Positions 1-10,979 of a DNA stretch of 64,000 nucleotides are shown here, piece by piece (position 1 is the first letter of the stretch; each line of letters starts with the position of its first letter). Below the pieces are notes generated by a model. The model made no database searches. It worked only from the letters and a program-made list of their open reading frames with translations, and had not been told where the DNA came from. The stretch comes from Sporobolomyces roseus (lineage: Eukaryota; Basidiomycota; Microbotryomycetes; Sporidiobolales; Sporidiobolaceae). A program made the translations under genes and the position numbers. The DNA is taken from contig JADILM010000003.1 of assembly GCA_016617785.1 (NCBI GenBank), positions 1,612,001-1,676,000 on the forward strand. Reading direction: 5' to 3'.

Positions 1-975
1 ATCCTTCGCCGAACAGCTAGTCTATCCCTTTCAAGTCTAGCTCGACCTGCTTGCACTCCTATTCGTACATTAGCGACTCATGTCGTTGATGCTCCCTTCG
101 ATCCACCAAATTCCTATTCCCGTCCTTCCTCCTCTTCCAACCCTGCCATTCCTCTCCCCAACAACGACCGAGTCATCATTCCTTCGACCAGACCCAAATC
201 AACCATCAAAGCTCCTCGTTACTCGAAAAACTCTTCTCGAATCTCTGGTCGATCAGCTCGCAAACCTAGGAAAGCAACGAGTCCTACTGAACTCAAAGTG
301 GATGGTAAATTAGGAGAGTATGAACCGGCGACACAGGGAGAGATCAAAGTGTTCCTCCCTTCGGTGTTTATGAGGTTGGTTCGAAACAATGGAGAACACA
401 AAGATGATCCTTACACGGCCACCTTCCGTACTTCCCTACAATTGACGAAACCCGATATCTCAAACTACCTCAAAAACATCTACGGACTTCACATCACTTC
501 GATTCGAACGATCAATTACCTGTCGAAACTCAAGCGAAACCCGATTGGAGGAGGATACTCTCGAGCAGGAGGAACCAAGAATTACAAGAAGGTAGTCGTT
601 ACTATGACTGAACCTTTCTGGTTCCCGGAAGAGAGGTCGAGGGCTTGGTGTAACGAACATTTCGAGCGGGATCGAATGGAGGAGATGAGGGATCGAAAAA
701 TGCTCAAGATTGGAGATGGACAGAAATATGGTGTCGGAGCTCAACGTTATCGTGGTGCGCACAAGAGCAAGGCCGAGAAGGAGAGACTCAGAGCGGTCAA
801 CAAGGATGGAGGTCACAATGTCGATGCCAAGGTCGAGGGAGATCAGGCTGGAATGAGGCGACCCACTGGACTCAAGAAGAGGAAGAACGTCATGAGGAGT
901 AGGGAGGAAGCAGTCACTGATAAGAGGGAAGCGATTGAGCGAGAGATGGAGAAACTCAAGGAAGCGGGATGGTAG
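1..975 (+). CDS. MRP20: Mitochondrial large-subunit ribosomal protein uL23m (partial, 5' end missing)
   Basis: The frame is open from the first base of the window to TAG at 973-975 with no stop, so the start codon lies upstream. The first ~25 codons are rich in Arg, Ser, Leu and Ala with no acids (ILRRTASLSLSSLARPACTP), as expected for a mitochondrial targeting sequence. The middle contains the uL23 fold signature: a VFLPSVFMRLVRN strand, then LTKPDISNYLKNIYGLHITS and a basic loop. A long basic tail with a lysine/arginine-rich helix follows, as in fungal mitochondrial L23 proteins. It should bind 23S-like rRNA near the exit tunnel of the mitoribosome. No intron is needed in the visible part. 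The next gene starts 0.5 kb downstream on the same strand. Family assignment is strong; the gene symbol follows the yeast name. Confidence 0.85.
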   Translation: MLRRTASLSLSSLARPACTPIRTLATHVVDAPFDPPNSYSRPSSSSNPAIPLPNNDRVIIPSTRPKSTIKAPRYSKNSSRISGRSARKPRKATSPTELKVDGKLGEYEPATQGEIKVFLPSVFMRLVRNNGEHKDDPYTATFRTSLQLTKPDISNYLKNIYGLHITSIRTINYLSKLKRNPIGGGYSRAGGTKNYKKVVVTMTEPFWFPEERSRAWCNEHFERDRMEEMRDRKMLKIGDGQKYGVGAQRYRGAHKSKAEKERLRAVNKDGGHNVDAKVEGDQAGMRRPTGLKKRKNVMRSREEAVTDKREAIEREMEKLKEAGW

Positions 976-1476
976 AGAACAAACTGGATTCGACTCGTGA
1001 GCTTTTGTTCTGGGTTTCCGCTCCCTTGCTCATCCGCTAATGTTCAGTCTAATCAGCCAGGACTTGGAAAGATCATAGTTTGGAGTGGTTATCTACAGGA
1101 TGTAGAGAGTTTGAAGTTGCAGTTTGACCGAAATGAGCGAATAATTTTAGACTTGTCGAATTCGCTTCCTTGTCTGCTCCATGACCGTCTCCTGTTGCGC
1201 TTCGAGATGACTGGTACGAACGTGTTTGCGAGTCAGCTGAGAGATAGTTTTGAGGAATGTTCCTGCGAAATCGACGCCTTCTCCTTTCTTCTCCCGTTTC
1301 ACTCAACAACGCTAACTCGCATCCTGCTACTCAACTCAAAGCGAAGACAGCAGTTATTCGACTAAGAGTGACTACGCGCTCTCCCTTCATCATCTACTCG
1401 GCCCCTTTCACTCGCTCATCAAGTTCAACATCTCGAATCTTTCAAGGTGAACGAGAGACTCGAGAGGTAGTCGCAG
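976..1476. other. Intergenic: 3' region of uL23m and leader of the annexin gene
   Basis: No convincing coding frame. The second half is pyrimidine-rich, as in other promoters and leaders of this window, and ends at the start codon at 1477. Nothing further is seen. Confidence 0.5.
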
Positions 1477-4400
1477 ATGGTAAGTAATAGTCTCATTACC
1501 CTCCTGAGATCAACACACAGCTCATCAGGCCCGTTCACAGTCAAGTACACCTCGAACTCCTGCTGTAAGTTCAATGATCCTTCTCCACCTCACCAACTCT
1601 GTGCGAGTGAGCTAACTGACTCATAACTCTACTGTTACGATCAATAGAGGTCTGGAGATACTCAAAATGCTGCTACGACGCCGGTACGCTTCACTTTCGC
1701 TCCCTCTTCCCCTCGCTCAGTCCTCGAGGTCCTTTCCCTTGTTGAGATCGTAGACTAATCAAACTGTTGAGACGATATAGTATCGAAGGTCGATCTACGA
1801 ATTGATGGAGCAGATCAATGGACTCTTCGATTCGCTCCCGACCCCTCTCTCTTCCTCTTCGAACCGTTCCGACTCTCCTCTCCTCACGAACTCGTCCTCT
1901 ACCTCGAGCGTCGATGCACCGATCAATACAAGAACTCGTCCTCTCAGACTACTTCCCGACTTGATCGCGGCCTTCGAGTACAAACGAGGAATCGAGATTT
2001 TGTCGAAGACGGACAAGGATCAGTTGACAGAGCTGATCGCGAGCGTCCCAGAAGAGCAACGCGAACAGCCGGTGGGAGTAAATGATGTCATGGGACTGCT
2101 CGTCAATCTCGGAGTTACGGGAAGCGATACCCCAAAACGACCATCACAAGATTCGCTTCAGAACGAATTCCTAGCATCAGACATGCTTCCCGTCGAGTCG
2201 CATTCTCGCCCCTCCGATGGATCTCCCGTACCACGACATCGACGAACGACTTCGAGCGCCTCGAACTCATCGCTCAACAGTACGAACCGACCTCTCACGC
2301 CGACTTCTTCCTCTGGTCGCCCATCGACTCCCCTCTCTCGTCCCGCTCTCATCCCCGCGTCATCTCCCGCGGCCCGACGTCGATCTCTCATGTCCTCACT
2401 CTCACGTACATCGTCCCTCAATTCACCTGGAAATGGTGGAAAGACCTTGAGGAAGAAGCGTACTTTCGATGATCTTTCGAACCTGATGGTTCAACAAGGT
2501 GGCAAGTATCTTGGAGTAGGACTGGACGGAGCTACTGGAAACGATTGGAGTGCGGGAGAATTGGCTTTGAAGGCGAAAGCTGCACTCAGCACGAAAGGAC
2601 CTGTGAGTCCTCGATTCTCCTTACTTCATCTCTCGACGTCGAGCTGACCCTTCAAGTGATTGACAGAATCGAGATCGAGACCTAGGACTACTCCTTACAA
2701 CCCTCACTTACCCTCAACTCAAGTCTCTCAACGAATCTTATCGTTCGCATTTTGGGAAAACTCTGCTTGATGCTCTTTCGCAAGACAAGTCTTTCAAGGG
2801 AACAGGTACGTTGAGAGACTTGATTCACTTCGTGGACTCGCTGGCTGACGTTGTAACGCTTTTCCTGGCACAGTCGAATTCGTCGTCCAAGGTCTGCTGG
2901 TCGGACCTCTCGCTTGGGACGTTCACCTTCTTCAACTAGCTCTCGACGCCGACAAAGTCAACGATGTGAGTTACTTTCCATTTCCTGACTGAGTGGGACA
3001 GAGCACTGATTCGTTTACGCTCACGAAGACTCTCTTGATCGAACTTCTCGTCGGTCGTTCGCCTTCTTCTCTCGCCGTCCTTCGTGCAGCCTACTCCAGT
3101 CGATCCTCCATCAACCCTCTCTCGGTCCACTCGTCTTCCTCTTCGTCTACCGCTTCTCCCGGACCTTCCGCTACATCGAAATCGCTCGAAGTTGCGGTAC
3201 TTTCCGCCTTTTCAAGTGGACAACTTCGTCTTCGAAAAGCGTGGGAGGTAGCTCTACAGGGGAGATGGGAGGATCTACCGAATGCTTCGGATTACTCAGA
3301 TGAGGAGGAGCAACTTGCGAAAGAACCTGGTTACGAAGAGAGGAGGAAACGAATGATCAAAGAAGATTTGGATCAACTCAAGGTCGGATTGAGAAGAGGA
3401 GGAAACACTGAGCTGGTTTCGAAGATCTTACTCGCTCGTTCACCATATCATCTAGGAGATCTAGATCAAGAGTATCGCAAGTCGACTGCCGGTCATTCGT
3501 CTTTGTCGAAAGCGATCAAGCAAACTGTCGGAGCGGGAGTGTTACAGAAGATGCTCTTGCATGCCGTCGAGGGAGGGAAACGAAGAGGAAGGAAATCCAA
3601 AGAAGGCGTCGAATTCGAAATCACAGTTTGGAGGGATGCGAAGAAGCTTGGAAGTGCATTCGAGAAGATTGTGACTACAGGAGATGCGAAAGGTCGAGAT
3701 GCAGAGAAGGTCAAGGAGGATGCGAGGAGTGAAGTTGCGTGGCGGTAAGCTCCATTCTGAACCCCTTTTCATCCGTTCGAAAGAGACTGACTTCCTCGAT
3801 TCTCGTCTATTAGTCTCGCTCGACTCCACTGGGATCGTCCTCGCTCACTCGCCGTTCAACAAGCTTACGACAGCAAGTACAGCGAATCTCTCACTTCACG
3901 TCTCAACTCGATCTTCCCCTCGAGCGCACTGCGGGAAATCTTCGCAACTCTCGTCGATTCAGCATCTCTTCCCGAGCCCCTCGCCACCGTCGAAGATGAG
4001 AATCGGCTCGCAAACTCGCAATCTGGACCGACAGCTGCTATCGAGCAAAGCGATGGACGACTCTCGATTGAAGAAGCTACTTCCTCGGCGTCAAGCGAAA
4101 GTGAAGCGGAACCGATACCGATCAGGATGAAAGGGTACGAGTCGGGACATAGTCAACAGACGACTTCAGGCAGCGAAGTCGAAGCGGGAGAACTCGAAGC
4201 CGAAGGAGAAATGTCGGATCCTCCTTCTCCCAGGTCTCCTCCTCCACCACCTCTCGATGACGAGTTCGAGTTCGACCTATCAGATCAGGACGATAACGAT
4301 GCGACGCCGAATGTTTCGACACTCTCAACTTTCGACAGCCAATCCTCCGACCTTTCACGATCTTCGGATCGAGCGGTTTCTCCACTTCCTCGCTCGACCT

Positions 4401-7124
4401 CAGCGTTGAGCTTCAATGGAGGAGATCACCCGTCGCAACGTCGTAGCAGTTCTTCACTCTCGAATCGACCAAGAGTCGGCGGCCTCATCAACAGTCATCG
4501 ACCTCCCTCATCCGCTTCCGGTAGCATTGGAGATCGCAGCATCTCTTCACTTCGTCACAGTCGACCTATCGCTCCTTCACGCGCCAAACGTCGTCAAAGT
4601 GAAGAGGCTTCAAATCGTTCTGCAAGTACCGAACCTCACAGTCCGACAGACAGTCACGCTTTCGCCGCCCGTAGTCCAACTCCGTCAGGTCGTGCAAGGA
4701 GTAGTCTCGGCCGATCGACGTCGAGCGGTTCCGTATCGCTTGCAGATTCGTCAATCGTCGTGGGCTCACCTGGTGTCGACGAAACTTCTTTCCACCCCGC
4801 GCCCCTCTCTCCAGTCGGCGACGTCGGTCCATCTTCTTCCTCGTTCGCCTCTGCCTTCCCTGGACTATCCCCTGCTCCACCTTCTCCTCAACACTTCGAT
4901 CTCAGCGGTTCATCCGATCTGTTCAGTACCGTCGGCGATTCTCCTCAGGATTCCCAACGATACTTCAGCCTTCGTCGTCAGTCCTCGGTCGACGACTCCG
5001 AAGGCGATCAACCCTCGTTCAATCGCAAGATCTTTGGGCATTCTCGAGACGCTGGCAGCAGCATCATGAACTCTGAACAGGTTCAGCAGCTCATTCAACA
5101 TGCTTCCGAGTAAGCCTGCGCGTTTCTCCTTCTCCAGCGTGCAATTGTAATTGACTCTCTTGTTGCGCCCATAGCTTGCAGAAGAAGCTTAGGGATGCCG
5201 AGGGTCGCTTACAAGCGAGTGCCAGTGCTTTCGAACAAGATCAGTCTGATCTCGAAGCTCGTCTCGAAGAGGTACATCCGACTCAAAACTTTCCTCTGCT
5301 ATTTGTGCTGACTATAAATCACGAGACAGGTCCGCGCCGAACTCCAATCAAAGCGAAAAGAGGAGAAGGAGTTACGGAACAACGAAAAGCAACATCTCGG
5401 TCAGATCAGTTCGCTTGAAGGCGATATCTCAAAGCTTACGAAGAGTCTCGAGAGGAGTCGCGAAAGCTACGAATCGATGAAGCGAAACTATACGGAGACT
5501 TGCGAAGAAGCTGAGCGATTGCGAGCGTTAGTCGCAGAGACTCGACGAGTTCGTCCCTTCTTTGTCTCCCTCTGCACGCAGAACCAACGTACTGACGGTC
5601 ACTGATGTGTAGGAGAACCGTGCTGCCGAAGAATCGATTCAAGGGCACGCTCTGCAGGTGCAGCAATTCGAGCGAGACCGAGAAATGCTTCAACAAGGTA
5701 TCAACAAGCTCGAGCACGATCTTGACGACGCACGAAAAGCTCAAGATACTCTCGACGATCAGAAGCAAGAGAACGTGAGCAACTTTCCGCTCTCGACGAA
5801 AATGTGCGAACGCTAATGTCAATTTGTCCAACTGTTTTCAGCTCCTCCTCAAGGAGACTATCGATCGCCTTCGCTTCGACCTCGATGAGATGCGCACCGC
5901 CAATCGTAAATCCGGTTTCCTCGATCCTTCTTCTACCGGCATTATGAATTCTCCTCATAAGTCTCTACAAGCTTCGATCAATCGGTCGCTCGGCAAAGAG
6001 CTCGCAACTCAGCTGGCTGAGAACGACGAGGAAAGCGAGTCTGAAGGGGAAGCTACCGAGGGTGAAGGTGAGGATGAGATTATCGTTACTACCGAACGAC
6101 GAATCGTGAGTGCAGCCTCACTTGTCAGCGATTCGACATTGCGCTCACCTTTCTCGTCGATCACTAGAAGAAACGCAGCAAGAAGAGTGGTCCGCTCTCG
6201 GAACCTGTCGTTCACCATGTCGAAACAACCGTCATCGTTTCGGATGCCGACATTCAAACCGACGAGATCTCAACGCAAGAAACCGCTGCTCAAACTGATC
6301 TCTCCGGTGTCAACGTGGACCTCGTTATCTCTCCTTCGACTCCCGCTCCTCTTCTCGAGCTTGCTCCTCCGCCTTACAAATCAGCGAAAGAACGTCAACA
6401 AGAAGCCGCGAAAGAGCTCGGCATTGACGTTGAGCTGGTTAAGCAGTACCTCGACGCTCAGAAGACGACGAACCGACGCTCAGTCGACAATACTTCGTCT
6501 TCGCCTGTTTCATCTTCGAGTCCTCATCGAGTCGGAGGAGGAGGAGTCAGATGGAGATCCAGAATGTTACCCGGTTCTGTCGCTCAAGCTCCGAATCTTC
6601 TCGTTAGTGTGAGTGCTGCCTTTCCCTTGAGCCTGAACTCGACGGTCCGCTGACTCCTCGATCTCGATCAGTACTTCCCGAACGCTGCAAGACCTTATGT
6701 TTCGCAAGTCCTCGATTCAAGCATCTCTTTCATCTTCTACTCCGCAACGATCTATCTTGTCGGTGTACTCGTGCGTCTTCACTCCAATTGTCTTCCTCTC
6801 TCGCTCAGGCTAACACTCTCGAACTTCGACAGAGCGGAGCTCATTTCCTCCCCGCCTACCATCATCACCATCTCGCACCTTTCTCAGTAGTCTTTTCATC
6901 CCACGACTCTACCGCCTACAATGCGATGAGTTGGGAAGGATTGACTCCTGGAGGAAGTGGCGCCGCTGGTCTAGCAAGAGAAGGTTTAGGTCAATTCCTT
7001 TACGAGTGCGCTTTCCTCTCCTATCCTCCTCTCCTGCCATCTTGAGACGTGTCTGACTTCTGATGTGATTTTGAGTAGACTCGTTTGGAACGGCGTGAGA
7101 AGCTCTCGTCGTATTCCTGTATAA
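1477..7124 (+). CDS. Large annexin-like protein fused to a coiled coil and a C-terminal membrane segment
   Basis: About 1,555 aa in 16 exons. The ATG at 1477-1479 is followed at once by a donor (ATG|GTAAGT), so the first coding exon is 3 nt. Exons at 1529-1564 and 1648-1683 (36 nt each) and at 1781 onward then give MARSQSSTPRTPARSGDTQ. Residues ~26-300 are Ser/Pro-rich with a conserved helix. Residues ~300-680 hold annexin-type repeats, e.g. YPQLKSLNESYRSHFGKTLL, TKTLLIELLVGRSPSSLAVL and RSLAVQQAYDSKYSESL. A Ser-rich, acidic linker follows (exon 3814-5109). A coiled coil spans ~1070-1250, then an acidic stretch, and a hydrophobic segment at ~1465-1483 (SISFIFYSATIYLVGVL). The exon junction at 3744/3814 keeps frame through an annexin repeat, so annexin and coiled coil are one gene. 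Classical Ca2+-binding loops (GxGT) are not obvious. Fungal annexin-XIV proteins can be long, but I do not recognise this whole architecture. Likely a membrane tether (inference). Confidence 0.7.
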
Positions 7125-8114
7125 ACCTTCGCTCGCAAACCTCTTTACCCCTTGATTTCTTACTTTCTCTATCTTTTCGTTTTCCGCAACCCTTCGTTTT
7201 CTCTTTACTATACCTTTTCCTTGTCTGTGTTCTAACTTGCCTTGCACCCTCGTTCACAATCTCTCGCCTTGTAATCGATAACGTTCTCCTTCAACTCTAG
7301 AATGTTTCGCAGTCAGGAAGCGTGAGATGAAAAAGACAGGACTGATTATATTGATGACAAGTCTAGTGAACAAAAGGGGTGCGAGTAATAGGGTGTGGGT
7401 AAAGATTAGAAGTGTACGAAGGGTAAGCGGGAACTGACTAAAAGCTACAAATAGGGAGGTGACCGCTCTGTCCCAACTTTCGACTCATCCACGACGCCTA
7501 ACACTCGGAGACGTTTCAACCTAGTCACTTGCTGCCGAACTCTTCCTGTCCATCGCGATAACTCCTATGACCCGAGGCCAGTTGAGAAAAAGAAATGATC
7601 ACTCGAAAACTTTCCGACAACGAAACAAATATCTCATCGAAACCACACTATCACCCTTCTCCTCACGTAAAACTCCCTTCCCCTCTGCCCAGAATCAAAA
7701 ATCTTCACAAACACCGCTCAACAATGAAGGAGCAGCTGGAATGTGAAATGTTGATCAATGATTTGAGGGAGAAGAGGAAGGGGGTTTTGTGAGTTGTGAG
7801 GAGAGGTGGGAGGTAGGTGGGAGAGACAAACGTCGTTGAAAGGGAAGAGTCGAGCTTTGGTTTCTGATCTAGCTGGACGAGGGCGAAGGCGAGGGCGATG
7901 GGGACGAAGGGAGAGAGGTGAAAGTGAGGAGGGCGAAAGGGGAGTGGAGAAGTGACGGAGACGGGTCGAAGGAGGCGGAAGAGTGGTCGATGAAAGGGGG
8001 GAGGTAGGGAACGCTATGAGAGGCAGAAAGGGACAATTAGCGAAACAAGATCCGAGATGGAGCAGGCTGCCCAAAGTATGTGTGAAGCTTACCTGATTTC
8101 GAAATCAACGACGT
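7125..8114. other. Convergent 3' region between the annexin gene and the bZIP gene
   Basis: No supported gene. On the minus strand the bZIP transcript probably runs into this stretch. A donor-like GTAAGC at 8092 and an acceptor-like CTCATAG ending at 8014 would define a 79-nt 3'-UTR intron just after the bZIP stop codon, but this is only a possibility. The rest is purine-rich on the plus strand without conserved coding texture. Confidence 0.4.
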
Positions 8115-9158
8115 TCAACACGTAACCTCAGTCTGACCTGCAGATGTTGCTTCGCGACTAAGGAACTCGAAAAGGTCGAAAGACGGCTCCTCCTGTTTGA
8201 CGACGAGGGGTTCGAGGTTGATCGGTTGTTGAACCGTAGCCCAATCCTCCCAAGCTTGATCGACGACGGACGAATCGAGGAGCGGTGCGTCGAAGGTGAA
8301 AGAGTTGTCGAGCGAGGCAGGATTCGAATCGAAGAGAGTATTTGAGGTAAACTCGGTGAGGTCGAGGTCGGGGAGGGAGAAGTCGAAGTCGTTGGTAGGT
8401 GCTGATGACGAGGAGGTAGAAGAGAAAGTAGGGACAAGTTCCGCTGCAGAGAAACTTTCCGTGCTGGAAAGCGTTGATTGTCCTTTTCTGTCTCTTCTAC
8501 CACTACTCCACCAGTAACTCCTTCAACTTCGTGTCTTTCTTGACCTGCGACTGTGACCTCCTCCGCCTTAGTGTTGGTGTTGCCGAGTCGTTCAAATAGT
8601 TGTTCGAGCCTACCAAATTTTCCTTCAAGGGACGCCAACCTCAATTGTAGGCCCTTCGATTCCATCTTTTCCAACTCGAGTTGAGTACGCAATGAAGCGT
8701 TCTCTTCCCTCAATCGGGCGACTTCTGGATCTACGAGGGGAGGGAGAGGAAGTTGGCTGAGTGGAGTCGGAGGAGTAGGGAGTGGAAGCGAGGAAGTTGA
8801 GGAAGAGATAGATTGAGCGAGTTGTTGTTCAAGGTCCGAGATGCGGCTTTCGAGGAACTCTGTGTGATTCTTCTTTCGATCTCGTGATGCCTGAGCGGCG
8901 ACTGTACGATCAAGTCGGTGAGTGACACGTCGATGAAAAGGGAAGACAGTGAATGGACTTACTTCGATTCCTTTCCATTCTCGCTGACTTCTTCGCTGCC
9001 TTCTCTGATGCGGTAGACCTCGAAGCTCGTTTCCGTGGTTGAGGAGAATCATCGAATTCATCTTCTCCTTGAGGAATTGCGGTAAAATCGCGTTTCCTTG
9101 TTGATCGGGGAGATTGCGAGGAGGCGTTAGAGGATTCAGTTGGGGAAGGGTAATCCAT
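8115..9158 (-). CDS. HAC1: HAC1/XBP1-type bZIP transcription factor of the unfolded protein response
   Basis: Starts at ATG 9158 (MDYPSPTESSNASSQS). A normal 61-nt intron (8962-8902) lies within the basic region and joins RMERNR to IAAQASRDRKK, the ERNR-AAQ-SRDRKK signature of Hac1/XBP1 rather than of other bZIPs. A leucine-zipper-like stretch follows (RISDLEQQLAQ, then VARLREENASLRTQLELEKM). After GGVVVEETEKDNQRF the bZIP frame runs into a low-complexity Ser/Pro/Arg tail ending at 8105. The plus-two frame instead encodes an acidic, aromatic activation domain (SLPDLDLTEFTSN, FDAPLLDSSVVDQAWEDW, EEPSFDLFEFLSRE) ending with TGA at 8117-8115. Removing 8463-8447 (17 nt) fuses the two. The unspliced product would therefore lack the activation domain. 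It should activate ER-stress genes in the nucleus. A weak spliceosomal alternative (GTGGAG donor, 68 nt) gives the same frame change. Confidence 0.82.
8438..8471 (-). promoter_or_regulatory. Predicted Ire1 cleavage hairpins bounding a 17-nt unconventional intron
   Basis: On the transcript strand, 8471-8455 folds as CTTTC / loop CAGCACG / GAAAG, a perfect 5-bp stem with a 7-nt loop. It is followed at once by a second hairpin whose 7-nt loop is CTGCAGC (8449-8443) on a short stem. CTGCAGC matches the CNG|CNGN loop known for HAC1/XBP1 splice sites. The first loop has C at -3 and G at -1 but C instead of G at +3. Cleavage after CAG (8464/8463) and after CTG (8447/8446) removes 17 nt and restores the acidic-domain frame. 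Fungal Hac1 introns of about 20 nt are known, so the size is plausible. Confidence 0.6.
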
Positions 9159-9367
9159 TCTTGACGAGTAATGGAGAAGATGTATTGAAGTAGAGAGAGG
9201 GTTGCCCTTTCGGGACTTCAGAGTTGTGGAGTGAAGAGAGGGAAAGAGAGACGTGGAACGTTAGGTGGAACCCTCGAGACGATTTCGGCGTCGGGCTTTC
9301 CTAGAAATCTCCCTCCTCCTTCATCTTCAAAAAAACTTATACTCGACATCGCCGTCAATCCCTCGGG

Positions 9368-10496
9368 ATGGGTTCAGTCCCTTTAGTAGTCGGTGGATTC
9401 TCCAAACTGTTCCTCAAAGCAGGTTGCAAAGAAGTGAGAGTGGATGGATTGAACAACTTCTTACAAAAGTTGAATAAAGAAAGAGGGGTACTCACTAGTA
9501 AGCTCCACTAGCTACACACTCTCATATTAGATGAGAGCTGATCATTGCAAGTGAGCAGTTTCGAATCATGTATCAGTGTAAGCTCTTTCTTCGATTCTTC
9601 GCAACATTCGCTCATCTCGCTCATCTCGCTCGTTGTTCAACCTATAGCGTCGATGAACCATTCATGTGGGGCTCTATCCCATTACGGAACTTTCTGAACC
9701 CGAAAGCTTTGAGATGGACACTCGGAGCAAGCGATATGATGTTTAACGTAACTTTTCTCCCTTCCCTTCCTCTCATCGCCCGCCCACTGATTCGGATATC
9801 GAGTGTAGGGTAAACTAGATAGTTGGTTCTTTCGAAAAGGACAAGTGATAGAAACGTTTAGAGGGAAAGGGATCTATCAAGATGCGATTGATCTCGCGAG
9901 CAAAAAGTTGGACGAAGGGAATTGGGTAAGCTCTCCATTTCCCCTCTCTAGCTTATATGAGACGATACTGATAGACGAAGTGATTTAGGTTCATATCTTT
10001 CCAGAGGGAAAGATTAAACAAGATACGTTGACTGAATTGAGGAGGTTCAAATGGGGAGTTTCGCGAATCTTGATGGAGTGTGAAAAGTTACCTCTAATCA
10101 TACCCGTATGGATCAAAGGTGCGTCTCTTTCTTCTCTCAGGAACGATATAAACTGAGCGATTCGAAGGGTATACAGGTTTCGAGCAAGTAATGGATGAAC
10201 CTCGAGTCTCACCTCATTTCGTCCCCAACACTGGCAAGAACATCACGATTCTGTATGGCGAACCGATCAACTCTCGTATCCTCCCTTTACTCGCCGAGTA
10301 CCGAGAACGGTTTCCAGGAGGGTGGAGACCAAATTCTTACGAACGAAGCGTAGGGGAAGATCTGGAGTCTGAACCCGATGGATTGGGCGAGTTGAGAAGT
10401 CGGATAGCGGGGGAATTGAGGGAAGGATTGATGGGATTGGGGAAGAGGGTAGGAGACGTCGAGAAACAGGAACCAGGAAAGATTGTTGGATGGTGA
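9368..10496 (+). CDS. TAZ1: Tafazzin-like phospholipid-lysophospholipid transacylase
   Basis: Remodels cardiolipin acyl chains at mitochondrial membranes (family knowledge). Starts with MGSVPLVVGGFSKLFLKAG and is spliced from about six exons. The acyltransferase motif is rebuilt across two introns as ISNHVSVVDEPFMWG, giving the HX4D box and the tafazzin-specific DEP-WG context. LNPKALRWTLGASDMMF follows, then the glycerol-binding box IFPEGKIKQ and the late block PLIIPVWIKGFEQVM. The end is TGG TGA at 10494-10496. The length of roughly 270 aa is normal for fungal tafazzins. The second coding exon, holding the catalytic His, is only about 19 nt. It lies ~210 bp from the divergently oriented bZIP gene, so the two may share a promoter region. 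Confidence 0.88.
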
Positions 10497-10979
10497 CAGA
10501 AGAATGGACGGCTTATCGCATTTTCATATAGCATGTAGGAACTAGACGACGACGAAAATGTAACAGTACGAGCTTAATGTATCGATCGAACTCTCTTCTG
10601 TTCGATCGAGAGTCCGAAGAGAGAGCAAGAGAAAGGTATCATTTCGATTGAGTGTAACAACATGTAGTCAAGGGTGCGCAAACGAAGAGTGTGGCTATAA
10701 GGGTGGTGGCAGGAGAGGATAGGGGTTGTATACTAGGGAGGGATTCAAAGAGAGCGAGAAAAAGTAAGGAGAAATATAGGTCTAGGCAGACAAAAAACGG
10801 CGAAAAGAAGTGGGGGTTTCGAAAGAGGGGTGGGAACGAACTGCTGAAATGGGAAGGAAACGAAACGAAGTAGATGCGAGAGAAAGGAGGATAGTCGAGA
10901 GAGAAAGTGTAAAGGGGAACTAGTGCGAGTGCGGAGGGGTTGTCGTATATTTACAGAAAACGGTCGATAATCGGCTGAC
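10497..10979. other. Convergent 3' region between tafazzin and kinase genes
   Basis: Purine-rich, no coding frame with an ATG and conserved texture. It holds the 3' UTRs of two converging genes. Nothing else seen. Confidence 0.5.

Noticed and set aside
8105..8446. Continuous bZIP frame to 8105 as the true C-terminus
   Set aside because: It becomes low-complexity Ser/Pro/Arg text exactly where another frame gains an acidic activation-domain character, so it is probably only the unspliced product.
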